Source: Flavobacterium lacisediminis
Lineage (GTDB): Bacteria > Bacteroidota > Bacteroidia > Flavobacteriales > Flavobacteriaceae
Direction of reading: 5' to 3'
Assembly: GCF_025909975.1 (NCBI RefSeq)
Contig: NZ_JAPCIO010000007.1
Location: 62,345 to 126,344 of the forward strand
DNA length: 64,000 nt
The translations under genes were made by a program, and so were the position numbers. Shown piece by piece: positions 4,542 through 15,025 of this stretch (position 1 is the first letter of the stretch; each line of letters opens with the position of its first letter). The notes beneath the pieces were generated by a model that was not told the DNA's origin, made no database searches, and saw nothing but the letters and a program-made list of their open reading frames with translations.

Positions 4542-7500
4542 TTATTTTCTATCAATTTGACTCAGTACTGTTGGGTCTTGAATTTCATTGTCTTTTGCTA
4601 ACATTAAAACTTTAGACATTACTTCTGCTGATTTAGGATCATCATCTGCAAATGGTAAAAATAATCTACCTCTATGCTGAGATTGAACTGGTAAAATTGA
4701 TAAATACTTACCTGGAATTTGATGCACAATAGCACTACCTAAGTGAACGCTATATTTAGCAATTGTACCTTCTATTAATGCATGATTTTCAATAATTTCA
4801 ACATTTTTCACTTTGAATAATCGTAAAGTTTCTCGCAATAATACACTTCTCATTTCAATTGATGAATGACTTGCTTCTGGGTCTACTCCACCAACATGAG
4901 CCACACTTACAACTAAATCAATGTCTCGCATTACTTCAGAAAACAGCCTTGGGTTAACAGCTTCAAAAGGAATGTTTTTATAATCTTTTAAAGAGTGAAA
5001 CTCAATTGTTTCAAGAGTTGGGCTTTCAACATCTGCCGGTGAAAACCAATCAGCCATAGCATATAATTTGACCTGATATCCTTCTTTATGAAATACTTTT
5101 TGAAGCCCTTCTTCATAATCAACTTTCCAACCTCTAGTTTTTAATAATGCTAAAGTTTGCTTTGGATGTACTTGATGTCCAGCGTATCGACGAGAAATTG
5201 ATTTCTCCTTCAATTCGTCTGGTGTTGGAACATATAATTCTCTAAAAATTTGTTTGAATGGTTGTTTTAATTTGTTATCAAAACAATAGCTTTGAAAATC
5301 AGGCCATACATTATTCTTATGTAAATCATAACAATGAGCTATTCGGAAAGTTGTATCTTCATTAACTGCAAATACTTCTCCTCTGGCCGAAGTCAATTTT
5401 CCATCTATAAAAAATCCAAGCATTTCCTCATTAGAAATAAAAACCAATTTTTCTAAATGCTTTGCAATTACAGGATGTTCTAATAAATTAATAATTTCAG
5501 AGTATGAAAATACATCACCACGTATCATTGCTTCTTCTAACCCTTTTTTAGAACGAGTCCACTGTTCGCGTAATACTTTTCTGTGTTTATTCAATTCTAA
5601 AACATCAGGATTCTTCTTAAATTTTGCCGGAATAGCTTTTAATTCTTTACCATCTTTCAAAGCCACTACATCGGCTTTTCCTTCTTTATCTATGGTAAGA
5701 CCGATAGTTGTATCTTCAATGGTGAATTGTGTATCTTTTGACAAAATACTCTGAACTTGCTTGGTCTCCATAGCCCATGTTAATCTTACGGGATCAGGAT
5801 AGCCAGCATTTCTTGCTAAATTTTCCAAAGCAACTACAACAGCTAAAGCTTCACTTGTTTGCTTCATAGAACCAAACTCTTTACTTTCTTTCTTAAACTG
5901 TTGCAAATATTCATATCTATTTAAAACGTCTTTATCAGGACTAGTTTTACTTAACGGAACTAAACCATATACACGCAAATAATCCTGATCTCTTTTGTCT
6001 TTTACTTTAGCAGTAACTTCTCTAATTTTTAAATCACCCGTTAAAGCATCTGCATATAATCTTGCTCTTCTATGCCCATTTCCTTCCGAAACATATTTTG
6101 CTGCGTCATATAAAAGTTCCCATTTAGCTTTACCAAGCTTTTTATAGGCTGATACAAACCAATCTTTATCAACCGCTCCATCTTTAAAATCTTGAATATC
6201 AACAGCTGAGTATTTTGCGATTTCACTCTCTAATTCAGAATTTACTTCACTATAACTTGGAGTCTTAGTATGTGCGTGCAGCCACCAAATTCCTTCATCT
6301 AATCCTTTCCAATCTAAATACTGACTAATAAATTTCTGCCATTGTGGAGCATAGATTGCAGCTTGTATTAAACGCTCTTCTGTAAAATTTTTATCTTTTA
6401 TTGCAACTTCAAAATCTGCATAAGTTTCTGTATCTTTAGGAAAACAGGATTTAATCAAAGAACTAAACAATCTGTATTTTGATAAATCTTCGTTACTCCA
6501 ATAATAGATATATCCTTTATGTAAATTATTTTTACCTAATCCTTGTAACAAATCAACAAAACGGTTAATACCATAAATTCTTTGAAAACTTGTTACAAAT
6601 TGAGTTACTGCAGTACTGGAATCACCTCTTTTTAATTCAATATCTAAACATACATCACGAACATGATCTATCATGGGTTGTAAAAACTCATATTTTTTTA
6701 ACAAATCTTCTGTATTACAATTCGTATAATGAACACGTCTATTTTTCTTGTCAGTTATTAATCTTAGATTTTCTGTGTTTACAATAGCCTCATAAATTTC
6801 ACTTTGTGTGATTAAATTTTGCTCATAGGCTTCGCAATATAAATGCAAAGGTGGCATACTATATTTCTCATTCTCTTTTAACCCCGAAAATTGTCTCCAA
6901 CGATACAACTGCCACATTTTTGCTTTCTCGGCTGTAGTAAGTGCATCATAATCATTGATAGCTTTTAAGTACACATCAAAATCGCCTTCTGATTGCCAAC
7001 CATTTCCTTCACGATTATAATAGTAATCTCCTTTTTTAGGAACAAATTTATAGTTTAGTATCGATTTAGGTAAATTCGAATACAAATAGGAACAAGCATC
7101 AATAATAAAAGCGTTTTCTTCTTCAAATGGAAATTTAAAACGTAAACACTCTAATATATTGACGATAGGATTGTTCCAATAATAACCATCTTTGTTAGGG
7201 TTTACAATAAAATCTTTATAGTAGAACACAAAAGGCTTAAGAACAGCTCTAAATTCCTTTTTATCACATTCAGTAGTAAAAGTTAAAAGAAATAAATCGC
7301 TACCTGTTAATCCAGAAGTTTCCATCCATTCCTGCCATACATCGTGTAGAGGATAATTTTTAAATCGCTGTTCTGCCGTCATAGCATCAGTTTTACGATT
7401 AAATGGAGAAAAGTCGTTACCTAAAAGAACAGTTTCTTTGCTTCCATTCCAATTTTCAGTAACATACTCATAATTTACATTTGATTTATATAACTGAGTT

Positions 7501-9605
7501 AATCGTTCAATCTCCTTTTTAATTTTAGAAAGTGGTTGAGAAAAGCCATAAGATTCGTTTTTAGTGAGTTGTAAATAAATGGAATTGGCTTCAAGTTTAG
7601 GTAATGAATAGGGAGAAATACAAGTAGGATCATAAAAACCATAACCGTTTGCTTCAGACAGTTGTTCTTTAGCACTCGAAGGCGAAATTTGATCTAAAAA
7701 CTTACTTTCTTTCTCAGATAATTTTGGACGTTCTGCATATAAGGTAACCCATGATTTAATTTTTGAAGTTAACTTATTATTTTTTTGAAACTGTAATATG
7801 ATATCTAAAGCTGATAAACGTTGTTCTAAATCTCCATTTTCAATTAAACTATAAATAAAATCTTCTATTACAGATTCTTTTTGTTGCAATAAAATTGAAA
7901 TGAGATGCTTCTTTAGAGTAGAATTCTTCCTTTTAAATAATTGTTGAAAAAAATCTAATTCGACAGAACTTAAAGCTACTTTTTTCAAAGTACAAAGTGC
8001 AGAAGCTACAATGGCTTCTCCTCTATCTTTTAAAATGCGAAGTGCAAAATCTCGTTGTTCTGTTGTTGGTAATTTTTGTGCTTTATTTTCACTTATATAG
8101 TAGTAGGAATAACAATAAAAATCACCTAAAACTTCTCTTGTTAGTTTTTCTCTAATAGGTAAAGATAAGTTTTCAAAATCTTTCAAAATAAGATTGAAGT
8201 GTGTTTTATTAGATCCCATTAAATGGATAGCACAAGAATTCAAAACATCTTTTTGAAACTTAACTGTTAACCAAGAAAATACTTTTCCTTCAAAAGTTTT
8301 TTCTTTTTCATTTATTTTTTGGGTTAATTCGTATACTTTATTGAAAAAGTTGGGATAATCTAAGTTATCAATAAAAAATTTAGATTTTGAATTAGCATCT
8401 AATAAGGCTTCCATTCTATGTTGAGCAAATGCTAAAACTTGAAGATTATCAGCTTCTAAAGCTTTATAATACAATGGCATTTCGATATAAGGATCATTTG
8501 TTTCACCAGCAAACTTTAGCGCCAAACATTTCTTTTCTATAGAACCGTTTTCCATTAAATCTTTTAAATACGGAACTGTTTTTTCAATATCTAAAACACC
8601 TTGTGCCCAAAGTGCCATATAAACTTCAGTATTATTTTTACTCTGTATAGCAATGGCTATTGTTTCTGGATTTGTTAAATAACCATTAGCCAATTGGATA
8701 ATATTACGTACTGTGGTTTCTTTCTCTGATTCCCAACCTAAACCTGTCCAAGTATCAATTGCACGAACAACAGATGAAAATCGAGTAAGTTTATTAGTAA
8801 CCAAAACATCAATCATATGAGTTAAAGCACCAATACTAGTTTCATCTAAAGATTCTAAAATGGTTTGGCGTAATCCTTCTTGACGTTGAGCAGCAAGAAG
8901 TAACTTTTCTACTAATTCCCAACATTCTTTTTTGTCACTGTTCAACAAGGCTTTGATAATTCCTCTTGATACCTTACCAACAGCATCTTTATTAAAAATA
9001 ATGTCCTCCATTAATTGGTAAACTTGGGAATTACCAGCATCCAAAGCAGCAGACCATATTTTAAATTGGTTGGTATTATTGGTTACATCATTATCATAAC
9101 GTACTTGTTCTAAAAGCGTTAAATTGTAATAAGTAGATTCTGCATAATTATAAATATGTGGCGCTTCAATTAATGAACGAAGTAAATTTACCTGACTTAC
9201 TAAAAGCTCACGATGATTATTTGGCGCTCTAAAGGATCTCCTATCATAACCTGTTTGGTACATTTGATAAGGTAATTTACTCCAAGCGAGTTTAACATAT
9301 GGAGCTTGCTCAGCACCATAAAAATAAACCAAAAGCTCATAATAGTTTTTATTGTCCCAAACATTTTGACTTAAATGTTTACTAAAAAAATTCAACTTTT
9401 CAGAACCCAAGGAAACATAAGTTCCTGAATAACTATGATCTAATTTTAATAGCGCCAAACCTAATTCTGCTACCTCTTTTTTGAGCTTAGATTTAGAAAA
9501 TAACTTCGTTAGTATATTTCCTTCAACAATTTCTTTTAATTCCTTCTTAAATTCCTTTAAAGGATTTTTAATTTTTTTTGCGGCTAAAATGTTTTCCAAT
9601 GACAT
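4542..9605 (-). CDS. DUF4132 protein with HEAT-like helical repeats
   Basis: This 1687-residue protein is the largest in the window. Residues from about 100 to 650 form HEAT-like helical pairs (for example YLKDLMENGSIEKKCLALKFAGETNDPYI). The C-terminal part (about 1290-1680) matches the DUF4132 domain as I know it: LNKHRKVLREQWTRSKKGLE, RRYAGHQVHPKQTLALLKTR, then VVSVAHVGGVDPEASHSS. There is no signal peptide or membrane segment. DUF4132 proteins are large cytoplasmic proteins whose biochemical role is not established. The gene lies between a 144-residue partner (27 bases upstream) and the leader/tRNA-like region, which ties it to the RNA-repair operon. I infer a scaffold or sensor role. Confidence 0.8.
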   Translation of the reverse strand: MSLENILAAKKIKNPLKEFKKELKEIVEGNILTKLFSKSKLKKEVAELGLALLKLDHSYSGTYVSLGSEKLNFFSKHLSQNVWDNKNYYELLVYFYGAEQAPYVKLAWSKLPYQMYQTGYDRRSFRAPNNHRELLVSQVNLLRSLIEAPHIYNYAESTYYNLTLLEQVRYDNDVTNNTNQFKIWSAALDAGNSQVYQLMEDIIFNKDAVGKVSRGIIKALLNSDKKECWELVEKLLLAAQRQEGLRQTILESLDETSIGALTHMIDVLVTNKLTRFSSVVRAIDTWTGLGWESEKETTVRNIIQLANGYLTNPETIAIAIQSKNNTEVYMALWAQGVLDIEKTVPYLKDLMENGSIEKKCLALKFAGETNDPYIEMPLYYKALEADNLQVLAFAQHRMEALLDANSKSKFFIDNLDYPNFFNKVYELTQKINEKEKTFEGKVFSWLTVKFQKDVLNSCAIHLMGSNKTHFNLILKDFENLSLPIREKLTREVLGDFYCYSYYYISENKAQKLPTTEQRDFALRILKDRGEAIVASALCTLKKVALSSVELDFFQQLFKRKNSTLKKHLISILLQQKESVIEDFIYSLIENGDLEQRLSALDIILQFQKNNKLTSKIKSWVTLYAERPKLSEKESKFLDQISPSSAKEQLSEANGYGFYDPTCISPYSLPKLEANSIYLQLTKNESYGFSQPLSKIKKEIERLTQLYKSNVNYEYVTENWNGSKETVLLGNDFSPFNRKTDAMTAEQRFKNYPLHDVWQEWMETSGLTGSDLFLLTFTTECDKKEFRAVLKPFVFYYKDFIVNPNKDGYYWNNPIVNILECLRFKFPFEEENAFIIDACSYLYSNLPKSILNYKFVPKKGDYYYNREGNGWQSEGDFDVYLKAINDYDALTTAEKAKMWQLYRWRQFSGLKENEKYSMPPLHLYCEAYEQNLITQSEIYEAIVNTENLRLITDKKNRRVHYTNCNTEDLLKKYEFLQPMIDHVRDVCLDIELKRGDSSTAVTQFVTSFQRIYGINRFVDLLQGLGKNNLHKGYIYYWSNEDLSKYRLFSSLIKSCFPKDTETYADFEVAIKDKNFTEERLIQAAIYAPQWQKFISQYLDWKGLDEGIWWLHAHTKTPSYSEVNSELESEIAKYSAVDIQDFKDGAVDKDWFVSAYKKLGKAKWELLYDAAKYVSEGNGHRRARLYADALTGDLKIREVTAKVKDKRDQDYLRVYGLVPLSKTSPDKDVLNRYEYLQQFKKESKEFGSMKQTSEALAVVVALENLARNAGYPDPVRLTWAMETKQVQSILSKDTQFTIEDTTIGLTIDKEGKADVVALKDGKELKAIPAKFKKNPDVLELNKHRKVLREQWTRSKKGLEEAMIRGDVFSYSEIINLLEHPVIAKHLEKLVFISNEEMLGFFIDGKLTSARGEVFAVNEDTTFRIAHCYDLHKNNVWPDFQSYCFDNKLKQPFKQIFRELYVPTPDELKEKSISRRYAGHQVHPKQTLALLKTRGWKVDYEEGLQKVFHKEGYQVKLYAMADWFSPADVESPTLETIEFHSLKDYKNIPFEAVNPRLFSEVMRDIDLVVSVAHVGGVDPEASHSSIEMRSVLLRETLRLFKVKNVEIIENHALIEGTIAKYSVHLGSAIVHQIPGKYLSILPVQSQHRGRLFLPFADDDPKSAEVMSKVLMLAKDNEIQDPTVLSQIDRK

Positions 9606-9632
9606 AATATTTTGAGCTTTGTTCCATTCGAT

Positions 9633-10067
9633 TTACCAATAACTTCCTGCTAAAAAAGTTAATCGAATAAAAGTTAGTGTTTTGTTTTCTTCTAAATCTA
9701 TTGTTTGTTTTAATGTTTCCAAAGCATCATCACCATAAAAAATGGCAAACATTCCATCTTCAAATGCTTGAATGGCTGTTTCTTGTGCCTTTTTTAAATC
9801 AGGAAGATTGTGATTGTAAATAGCACCAAAACTCATTTTTCCCGAATCTAAAAGAATAGGTAAATAATGATTGTTTGGTAAATGGGTTTTATCTTCATCA
9901 TCAACTTCAAAAGACGATTTTGAAAATTGATCTACTTGTTGCGCAACAACCAATTCTAATAATTGTGTGACTGTGACTACTGTGGATGTAGTAGCTAAAA
10001 CTATAACATTATCCTGAAGTATCGGATGTTTTTTTCCTAATTGTTTGACTGAAATAGTGAGGTTCAT
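9633..10067 (-). CDS. Small conserved partner of DUF4132 protein
   Basis: The 144-residue protein begins MNLTISVKQLGKKHP and has no signal peptide or membrane helix. The first 50 residues alternate short strands with a helix (VTVTQLLELVVAQQVDQF), which could be a ubiquitin-like beta-grasp fold; that is a guess from pattern only. The C-terminal half includes AIQAFEDGMFAIFYGDDALE. It ends 27 bases before the DUF4132 start, so the two are surely co-translated. I recall short proteins of this kind beside DUF4132 genes. The function is unknown. Confidence 0.55.
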   Translation of the reverse strand: MNLTISVKQLGKKHPILQDNVIVLATTSTVVTVTQLLELVVAQQVDQFSKSSFEVDDEDKTHLPNNHYLPILLDSGKMSFGAIYNHNLPDLKKAQETAIQAFEDGMFAIFYGDDALETLKQTIDLEENKTLTFIRLTFLAGSYW

Positions 10068-10147
10068 ATTCGATACACTAAGTTTTTATTGGTTCAACAA
10101 GATATGTTTTTTTTAGCAACTGTTTGTATTGTCATATTAAAAAAATA

Positions 10148-11212
10148 TTATTTTTCCATGTATAATTCCTCACGCATTCCCACCAAAACACCAAGCAGTT
10201 TTTCACTATCTGGAGCTTCAGGTAAAGTTGAAGTCGTGTATAAATGCTCAATCGAAGCAATCAAATCATCTGCTTTTTGTAATAACGCATCATATTCCAT
10301 TTCGCCCGCTTTTATGGCTAACAATTCGTCACGATTGGAAACGCGAATATTCAATGTTCCAGTAGATAAAATTTGCTCAGCGGTTTGCAGCAATCGTATG
10401 GTATGCATCATGTTTTTACTGTCATAATTTTTACCGTGTTGTTGATTGGTATTGTAGCGCTCTTCATTGCGTTTTTCAATCCAATCCCAATACTCAGCAT
10501 ATTCTTTACAATATTTGGAATAGCCTTCTAAATTGCACGACAAATACCCAATAGGTTCAGCTCCTTTTGGAATGGAAGAAACCGAAACTTCATTAGACAA
10601 CTCATTTTTGATGATGCCACGATACCCTAAGGCTGTATCAGAGTCATAAAACACAGCATAAATTCCTTTGGCATTGGGAACATTAATTAAGCCACATTGT
10701 TCCTGAAAAAGGTTTTGCTCCATTAACCATTTAGATAACAGAACCGAATCATAACCATTTAAAATAGCACAAAAATCTAATAAACTCTTGCGCTCTTTGG
10801 GTAATGGATTCACGATTTTCTTATTTAAACCACGGGCTTTTTTAATTTGTGTCATGGCATAACCAGCAAAACTATCTTTGCACAATTTTGATAAGAAATC
10901 ATGCAATTGCAAACGTTCCATTAACGGATGTTTGTACAAAATACAATCTGCTGGCGAAGCTAAAATTTCTAGAATATTGGGATTGTTTTTTAACAACAAC
11001 TCCACAAAACGACCCAACTCATAATACACTTCATCATTGGTTTCGTTACTGATTTGCGGAATATAATGCAATCCATAAAACTGTGCTTTAGGCAAATAAT
11101 AAACGCCTTTTATATCCGTATCTGAAGTGGGTGTATTTAACCCAAACGACTTACTCCCCGAAATAACTTCGAAGAGGATTAGGTTTTGGGTATGGAGGTC
11201 TTGGATGGTCAT
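10148..11212 (-). CDS. RlaP-family nucleotidyltransferase (copy 1)
   Basis: The 354-residue protein belongs to the DNA polymerase beta-like nucleotidyltransferases of the RlaP type (Pfam describes the family as the RNA repair pathway DNA polymerase beta family). The motif GSKSFGLNTPTSDTDIKGVY at residues 19-38 gives the GS signature and the two metal-binding aspartates (DTD, 31-33). A helical region with DFCAILNGYDSVLLSKWLM and HTIRLLQTAEQ follows. Such enzymes would add or remove nucleotides at RNA ends, fitting end-healing before RtcB ligation. It starts one base after the HamB-like helicase stop. The second family member at 14191 shares the fold but is shorter. Confidence 0.8.
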   Translation of the reverse strand: MTIQDLHTQNLILFEVISGSKSFGLNTPTSDTDIKGVYYLPKAQFYGLHYIPQISNETNDEVYYELGRFVELLLKNNPNILEILASPADCILYKHPLMERLQLHDFLSKLCKDSFAGYAMTQIKKARGLNKKIVNPLPKERKSLLDFCAILNGYDSVLLSKWLMEQNLFQEQCGLINVPNAKGIYAVFYDSDTALGYRGIIKNELSNEVSVSSIPKGAEPIGYLSCNLEGYSKYCKEYAEYWDWIEKRNEERYNTNQQHGKNYDSKNMMHTIRLLQTAEQILSTGTLNIRVSNRDELLAIKAGEMEYDALLQKADDLIASIEHLYTTSTLPEAPDSEKLLGVLVGMREELYMEK

Positions 11213-11213
11213 T

Positions 11214-13514
11214 TTAATCTAAGTATCTTTCAATTGATTTTTTTAATTGGTTTGGAACATCTTTAATTGAATTGTTAAATATAATTCCCTCTGAATCTAT
11301 GTATTTTATATGTGATTTTAAATTTTCGATATCTTCAAATGATAAACCATATCTCAACATCCAAATTTCATTTTTTTCATTTGTTCCAAATTTGATATAA
11401 TTAGCTAATTTATTTGCTCTAACATCATTTGTTCTTTCATAATATTTTGTAAATGCTGCATAGAACTTGTCAGTCAATGTAAAACCAATTAACTTATCAA
11501 TATAGTCATAAGTATCATAAACAATTCGATCATAATCAACATCTTTTGCCAAAGTTGTCCTTGAATCATACAAAGGATATCTCTTTAAGTTTTTATTAGG
11601 TATTTCATGAAAACCAGTAATGTAGCTTGCCATTTTATTATTTAAATCAGGTGTACTTGATTTAATTGCATGTGAATATCTAAACCAACAAACTTTCTTA
11701 AATGTCTTGCCATGAACTCTCCATAACATAATTTTTATTGCTGTGTTTAAAACATCTTTTTCAGCATCACTAAGATCTCTTTTTAAAAAGCTTTCAAATA
11801 GTTTTATAAAATTATTATATAATTCTAATTTAAATTCTATGTCACTATCTACTCTATTTAAGGATATCAGTTCATTGCCTGTAAAAACTGTATTTAGTAT
11901 TTTTGAGATTATTATTTGAGTAGATTCTCTCTCAATACTCTCTAATTCTTTTGGAGTTAAATTAAATTCATCATTAAATGTACCTTCTTTAATAGATTGT
12001 TTGAAATCGTTATAGTCATCATCTTTAATATTGTCTAGTTCTAATTCAGAAACATTTTTTAACTTTTCAGAATTTAACATTACTCTTCTAAAACCACTCA
12101 TATTTGATTGTATGACAATTGTACCAAAATCAAATTTATTTTCTAAAGTTGATCTACCAGCTCTACCAATAAGATTTTTTAGAGCTAAACCATCTTTTAC
12201 TTCTAACCTATCTATAAAAACAATATCAAATGGCATATTAATACCTTGTTCAAGAGTTGAAGTAGCAAAACAAATTCTACACCAGCCTTCTTTGGTAAAT
12301 TCTTCAACTAATATTCTTGATTCTAAAGGCATTGAACCATGATGAATTACAACCCCTTTTCTAATTAAATCAATCATCTGAGAATAATAGTTTTTACTTG
12401 AATCTACATTTCCTCCAATTATTTTTTTCAACTCTTCGACATAATAATCAATTCTTTCATTTTCAATAATAGGGCATAAACTTATATATTCGTTGAATTC
12501 TGATAATATTCTTTTATCATAAATTTTCTGTTTGGAAACATAAATCAACATCCCTCCTCTATTATTTAATATCTGTTTAATAGGATCGTAATTACATTTA
12601 ACTTTATTATTTCCTAAAATTTCTTTGTCAATTCCAAAATGATAATAATTATTATTATCCTTCAACATAAATATTTGACCAACATTCTTTTGTATATATG
12701 GCTTTGAATGAGATTTTTGCTTGTCAAAAAAATTTTTCTCAATTTGAGATTCTGGATTTGAAATAAAAGGATGTGCAAATACAAATTTAGAATTAGGATA
12801 TTTTTTATAAGCTCTTCTAACAATACTATCATAATACAAACCTCTTTTATCTTCTTCATTGCTAAGTTGTGCTTCATCAAAAAGAAATAAATCCACATTA
12901 AAAGCTTCATGTTCTTTATATTTGAATAACTCTCTACAACGCTCAGGAGTAACAACAAATACATTTCTTTTTACTCTTTTAGTATTAATTTTATCAATAA
13001 ATGTTAGAATATTTATAGCCTTATCTTCAATCAAATTATTCAATTTGATATAGTATTCATTAACTAATGCTCTGGATGGAACAATTACAATTACATCATT
13101 TTTGCAATCAAGTATTTTTTTCATGAAAACGAATGATTTTCCTGTACTTGTCGGAGCAGAAAAACTAAAACAATTATTGTTATCAATTCCTTTAAGAATG
13201 TCTGCTTGAACTGGAGTAAAAAATTCGTTGTTATCTAAATAGTTATCATATTTTTCTTGAAGAAATTTTTTGTATTGTCCAAAAACAACGTCTTTTAGTG
13301 ATTCTCTTGGTGAGTCTTTGTAAAAAATTCCCATAAAATTTATGATAGAATTTTTATGCTCCTCTATTTTTTCTGATTGATAAATAAACAAATAGGTCAA
13401 GATTTCCATATCAGAAATTTCAATTGGACCAATCTTGAAAAGCCTATCCATCACGTAAGAAATTATTTTTTCAATATCACGACCCTCAATAATATTTTTA
13501 ATCACATCCTTCAT
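11214..13514 (-). CDS. HamB-like superfamily 2 helicase (Hachiman type)
   Basis: The 766-residue protein has the full helicase core: TPVQ at about 100, Walker A APTSTGKS (120-127), DEAQ Walker B (213-216), VVIHHGSM (388-394), motif V ATSTLEQGIN (417-426) and motif VI GRAGR (450-454). This resembles Ski2/HamB helicases. About 300 residues of helical C-terminus follow. The gene overlaps its partner nuclease by the ATGA start-stop. Helicase plus DUF1837-like nuclease is the Hachiman (HamAB, also AbpAB) antiphage pair. Base composition is even more AT-rich than in its neighbours, suggesting later arrival. The alternative is a dedicated RNA-repair helicase. Confidence 0.7.
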   Translation of the reverse strand: MKDVIKNIIEGRDIEKIISYVMDRLFKIGPIEISDMEILTYLFIYQSEKIEEHKNSIINFMGIFYKDSPRESLKDVVFGQYKKFLQEKYDNYLDNNEFFTPVQADILKGIDNNNCFSFSAPTSTGKSFVFMKKILDCKNDVIVIVPSRALVNEYYIKLNNLIEDKAINILTFIDKINTKRVKRNVFVVTPERCRELFKYKEHEAFNVDLFLFDEAQLSNEEDKRGLYYDSIVRRAYKKYPNSKFVFAHPFISNPESQIEKNFFDKQKSHSKPYIQKNVGQIFMLKDNNNYYHFGIDKEILGNNKVKCNYDPIKQILNNRGGMLIYVSKQKIYDKRILSEFNEYISLCPIIENERIDYYVEELKKIIGGNVDSSKNYYSQMIDLIRKGVVIHHGSMPLESRILVEEFTKEGWCRICFATSTLEQGINMPFDIVFIDRLEVKDGLALKNLIGRAGRSTLENKFDFGTIVIQSNMSGFRRVMLNSEKLKNVSELELDNIKDDDYNDFKQSIKEGTFNDEFNLTPKELESIERESTQIIISKILNTVFTGNELISLNRVDSDIEFKLELYNNFIKLFESFLKRDLSDAEKDVLNTAIKIMLWRVHGKTFKKVCWFRYSHAIKSSTPDLNNKMASYITGFHEIPNKNLKRYPLYDSRTTLAKDVDYDRIVYDTYDYIDKLIGFTLTDKFYAAFTKYYERTNDVRANKLANYIKFGTNEKNEIWMLRYGLSFEDIENLKSHIKYIDSEGIIFNNSIKDVPNQLKKSIERYLD

Positions 13515-14194
13515 ATATCAACTGCGACACAAATAAGTTCATTATGCTTCTTTAAAAGATTAAATTCCTTATTCTTTTTTATGTTCTTAATTAATTTTTC
13601 AGTTTTAATTTTCTTTGATGTAAATGAAGCTATGTATCCTTTCTCATTATTATTAAACTTTTTTAATGATTCTTGACTACAAAATCTCTCTATATCAATC
13701 AAATCTTCTAAGTCACTTTTATTATTTTGAAATTTGACTATTTGCTCAAAAGCTTTACCATATGCATTTTTATCTTTCAAATATTTTGCTTCACCAAAAA
13801 GGATAATATTTGATGAATTTTCAGAGTAAAAATCAAATCCAGGATTACCTATTTTTTGTTTTTTAATAAGTTCAGCTAATGGAATATCTAAATATTTTAA
13901 TTCATCAACAATTGACTTTCTCGCCAATTCAGAAACAACATATTCACCTGAGCTATGAGTAACACTATCATCAGCATTTTTTATTATATTTTCAGATATA
14001 AATTCAATTGTATTTTTTGCTCTTTCATTAAAACTTTCCTTAATATAAGTCCCATCGAATTGAGATAACCAACTTAAACTTGATAATGAATCAAAAACAT
14101 TTCTTAATGTCAATTCAATATTTGTTGGAGTTATTCTCAAAAAAGTTATGTGATTTTCGATTTTGATATTTTCAGTTATTTTATATCCATTCAT
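13511..14194 (-). CDS. HamA-like PD-(D/E)xK nuclease (Hachiman type)
   Basis: The 227-residue protein carries a plausible PD-(D/E)xK active site: VVSELAR with Glu89, NPGFDF with Asp121, and ILFGEAKY with Glu135 and Lys137. Predicted helices surround these strands. This is the layout of DUF1837/HamA nucleases, and the tightly coupled helicase downstream (ATGA overlap) supports the assignment. Its start also overlaps the stop of the upstream RlaP gene by ATGA. In Hachiman, HamA degrades DNA when HamB senses damage; here that is inference. At 227 residues it is somewhat short for the family. Confidence 0.65.
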   Translation of the reverse strand: MNGYKITENIKIENHITFLRITPTNIELTLRNVFDSLSSLSWLSQFDGTYIKESFNERAKNTIEFISENIIKNADDSVTHSSGEYVVSELARKSIVDELKYLDIPLAELIKKQKIGNPGFDFYSENSSNIILFGEAKYLKDKNAYGKAFEQIVKFQNNKSDLEDLIDIERFCSQESLKKFNNNEKGYIASFTSKKIKTEKLIKNIKKNKEFNLLKKHNELICVAVDI

Positions 14195-14937
14195 AATATT
14201 ACTCCTTTAAAAACCCCATCCAACTCCTCACTCATCTTCTTCCCACCTCTTAACCCAACCGCATTTTCCATATTAAATTGTACCGTTTCCTTTAAAAAAT
14301 CAGTAATCAATACTTCTTTTGGGTGCAAGTAGCTTTCGTCTTGGTTGGCTTTTATTTGCATTAATTCCTTTATTTTTTCTTGTATGTTTAATGGTGCAAT
14401 AGGCAATAATTCTATAAAAGCTACTGGTGGAAAGGTGTTGTGTTCAATAATCCATTTTCCAGCTAATGCCGTGCGTAAAGCATAAAAATAGCTTTTCAGT
14501 TTTACTTCTTCTTGCTTGCAAACATCCATGAAATTCTTAGTCGTGCCCAAATAATGATGTAAACAAGCCACTGGCGAAAAACAGTCTTTTGCTAATGCTC
14601 GCATTTGGTACATAAACGCCTCATTTTCATAATACACCACGGGCGAATAAATCCACTCTAACAAAGGTGCATTACTTTTGGCTAATAATTTTACGGTTTT
14701 CCGTAAATCCCAACCGCTGCCGTCTAAATCGTCTTCAGTCATGAACTCAATTACATCGGTTTGTTCCCACAATGACAAATAATAATTCAAGTCGTGCTTG
14801 TAGATAAAACGGATGTCATAATCGCTATCCGGTGACGCAAATCCCCATGCTCTACTCCCTGATTCTACTGCATACAAGATCTCAACTCCTTTTTCGAGTT
14901 CGATTTGTTTGAGTTTGTTTAGTATATTTTTTTTCAT
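14191..14937 (-). CDS. RlaP-family nucleotidyltransferase (copy 2)
   Basis: The 248-residue protein has the nucleotidyltransferase signature ESGSRAWGFASPDSDYDIR at residues 25-43, with metal-binding Asp39 and Asp41 in DSDYD. A C-terminal helical part contains YFYALRTALAGKWI, typical of YcgL/RlaP proteins. It is about 100 residues shorter than the copy at 10148. The stop codon overlaps the HamA-like start (ATGA), and the start is 88 bases downstream of rtcB. With rtcB it probably forms the original core of the RNA-repair module. Substrate specificity cannot be read from sequence. Confidence 0.8.
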   Translation of the reverse strand: MKKNILNKLKQIELEKGVEILYAVESGSRAWGFASPDSDYDIRFIYKHDLNYYLSLWEQTDVIEFMTEDDLDGSGWDLRKTVKLLAKSNAPLLEWIYSPVVYYENEAFMYQMRALAKDCFSPVACLHHYLGTTKNFMDVCKQEEVKLKSYFYALRTALAGKWIIEHNTFPPVAFIELLPIAPLNIQEKIKELMQIKANQDESYLHPKEVLITDFLKETVQFNMENAVGLRGGKKMSEELDGVFKGVIL

Positions 14938-15025
14938 AACTGTTATTTCAAATTTAATAAAAACAAAACCACAAATCGATAATTTTACTTACAATTTGTG
15001 GCTAAGTTATTAACACTTAATAGAA

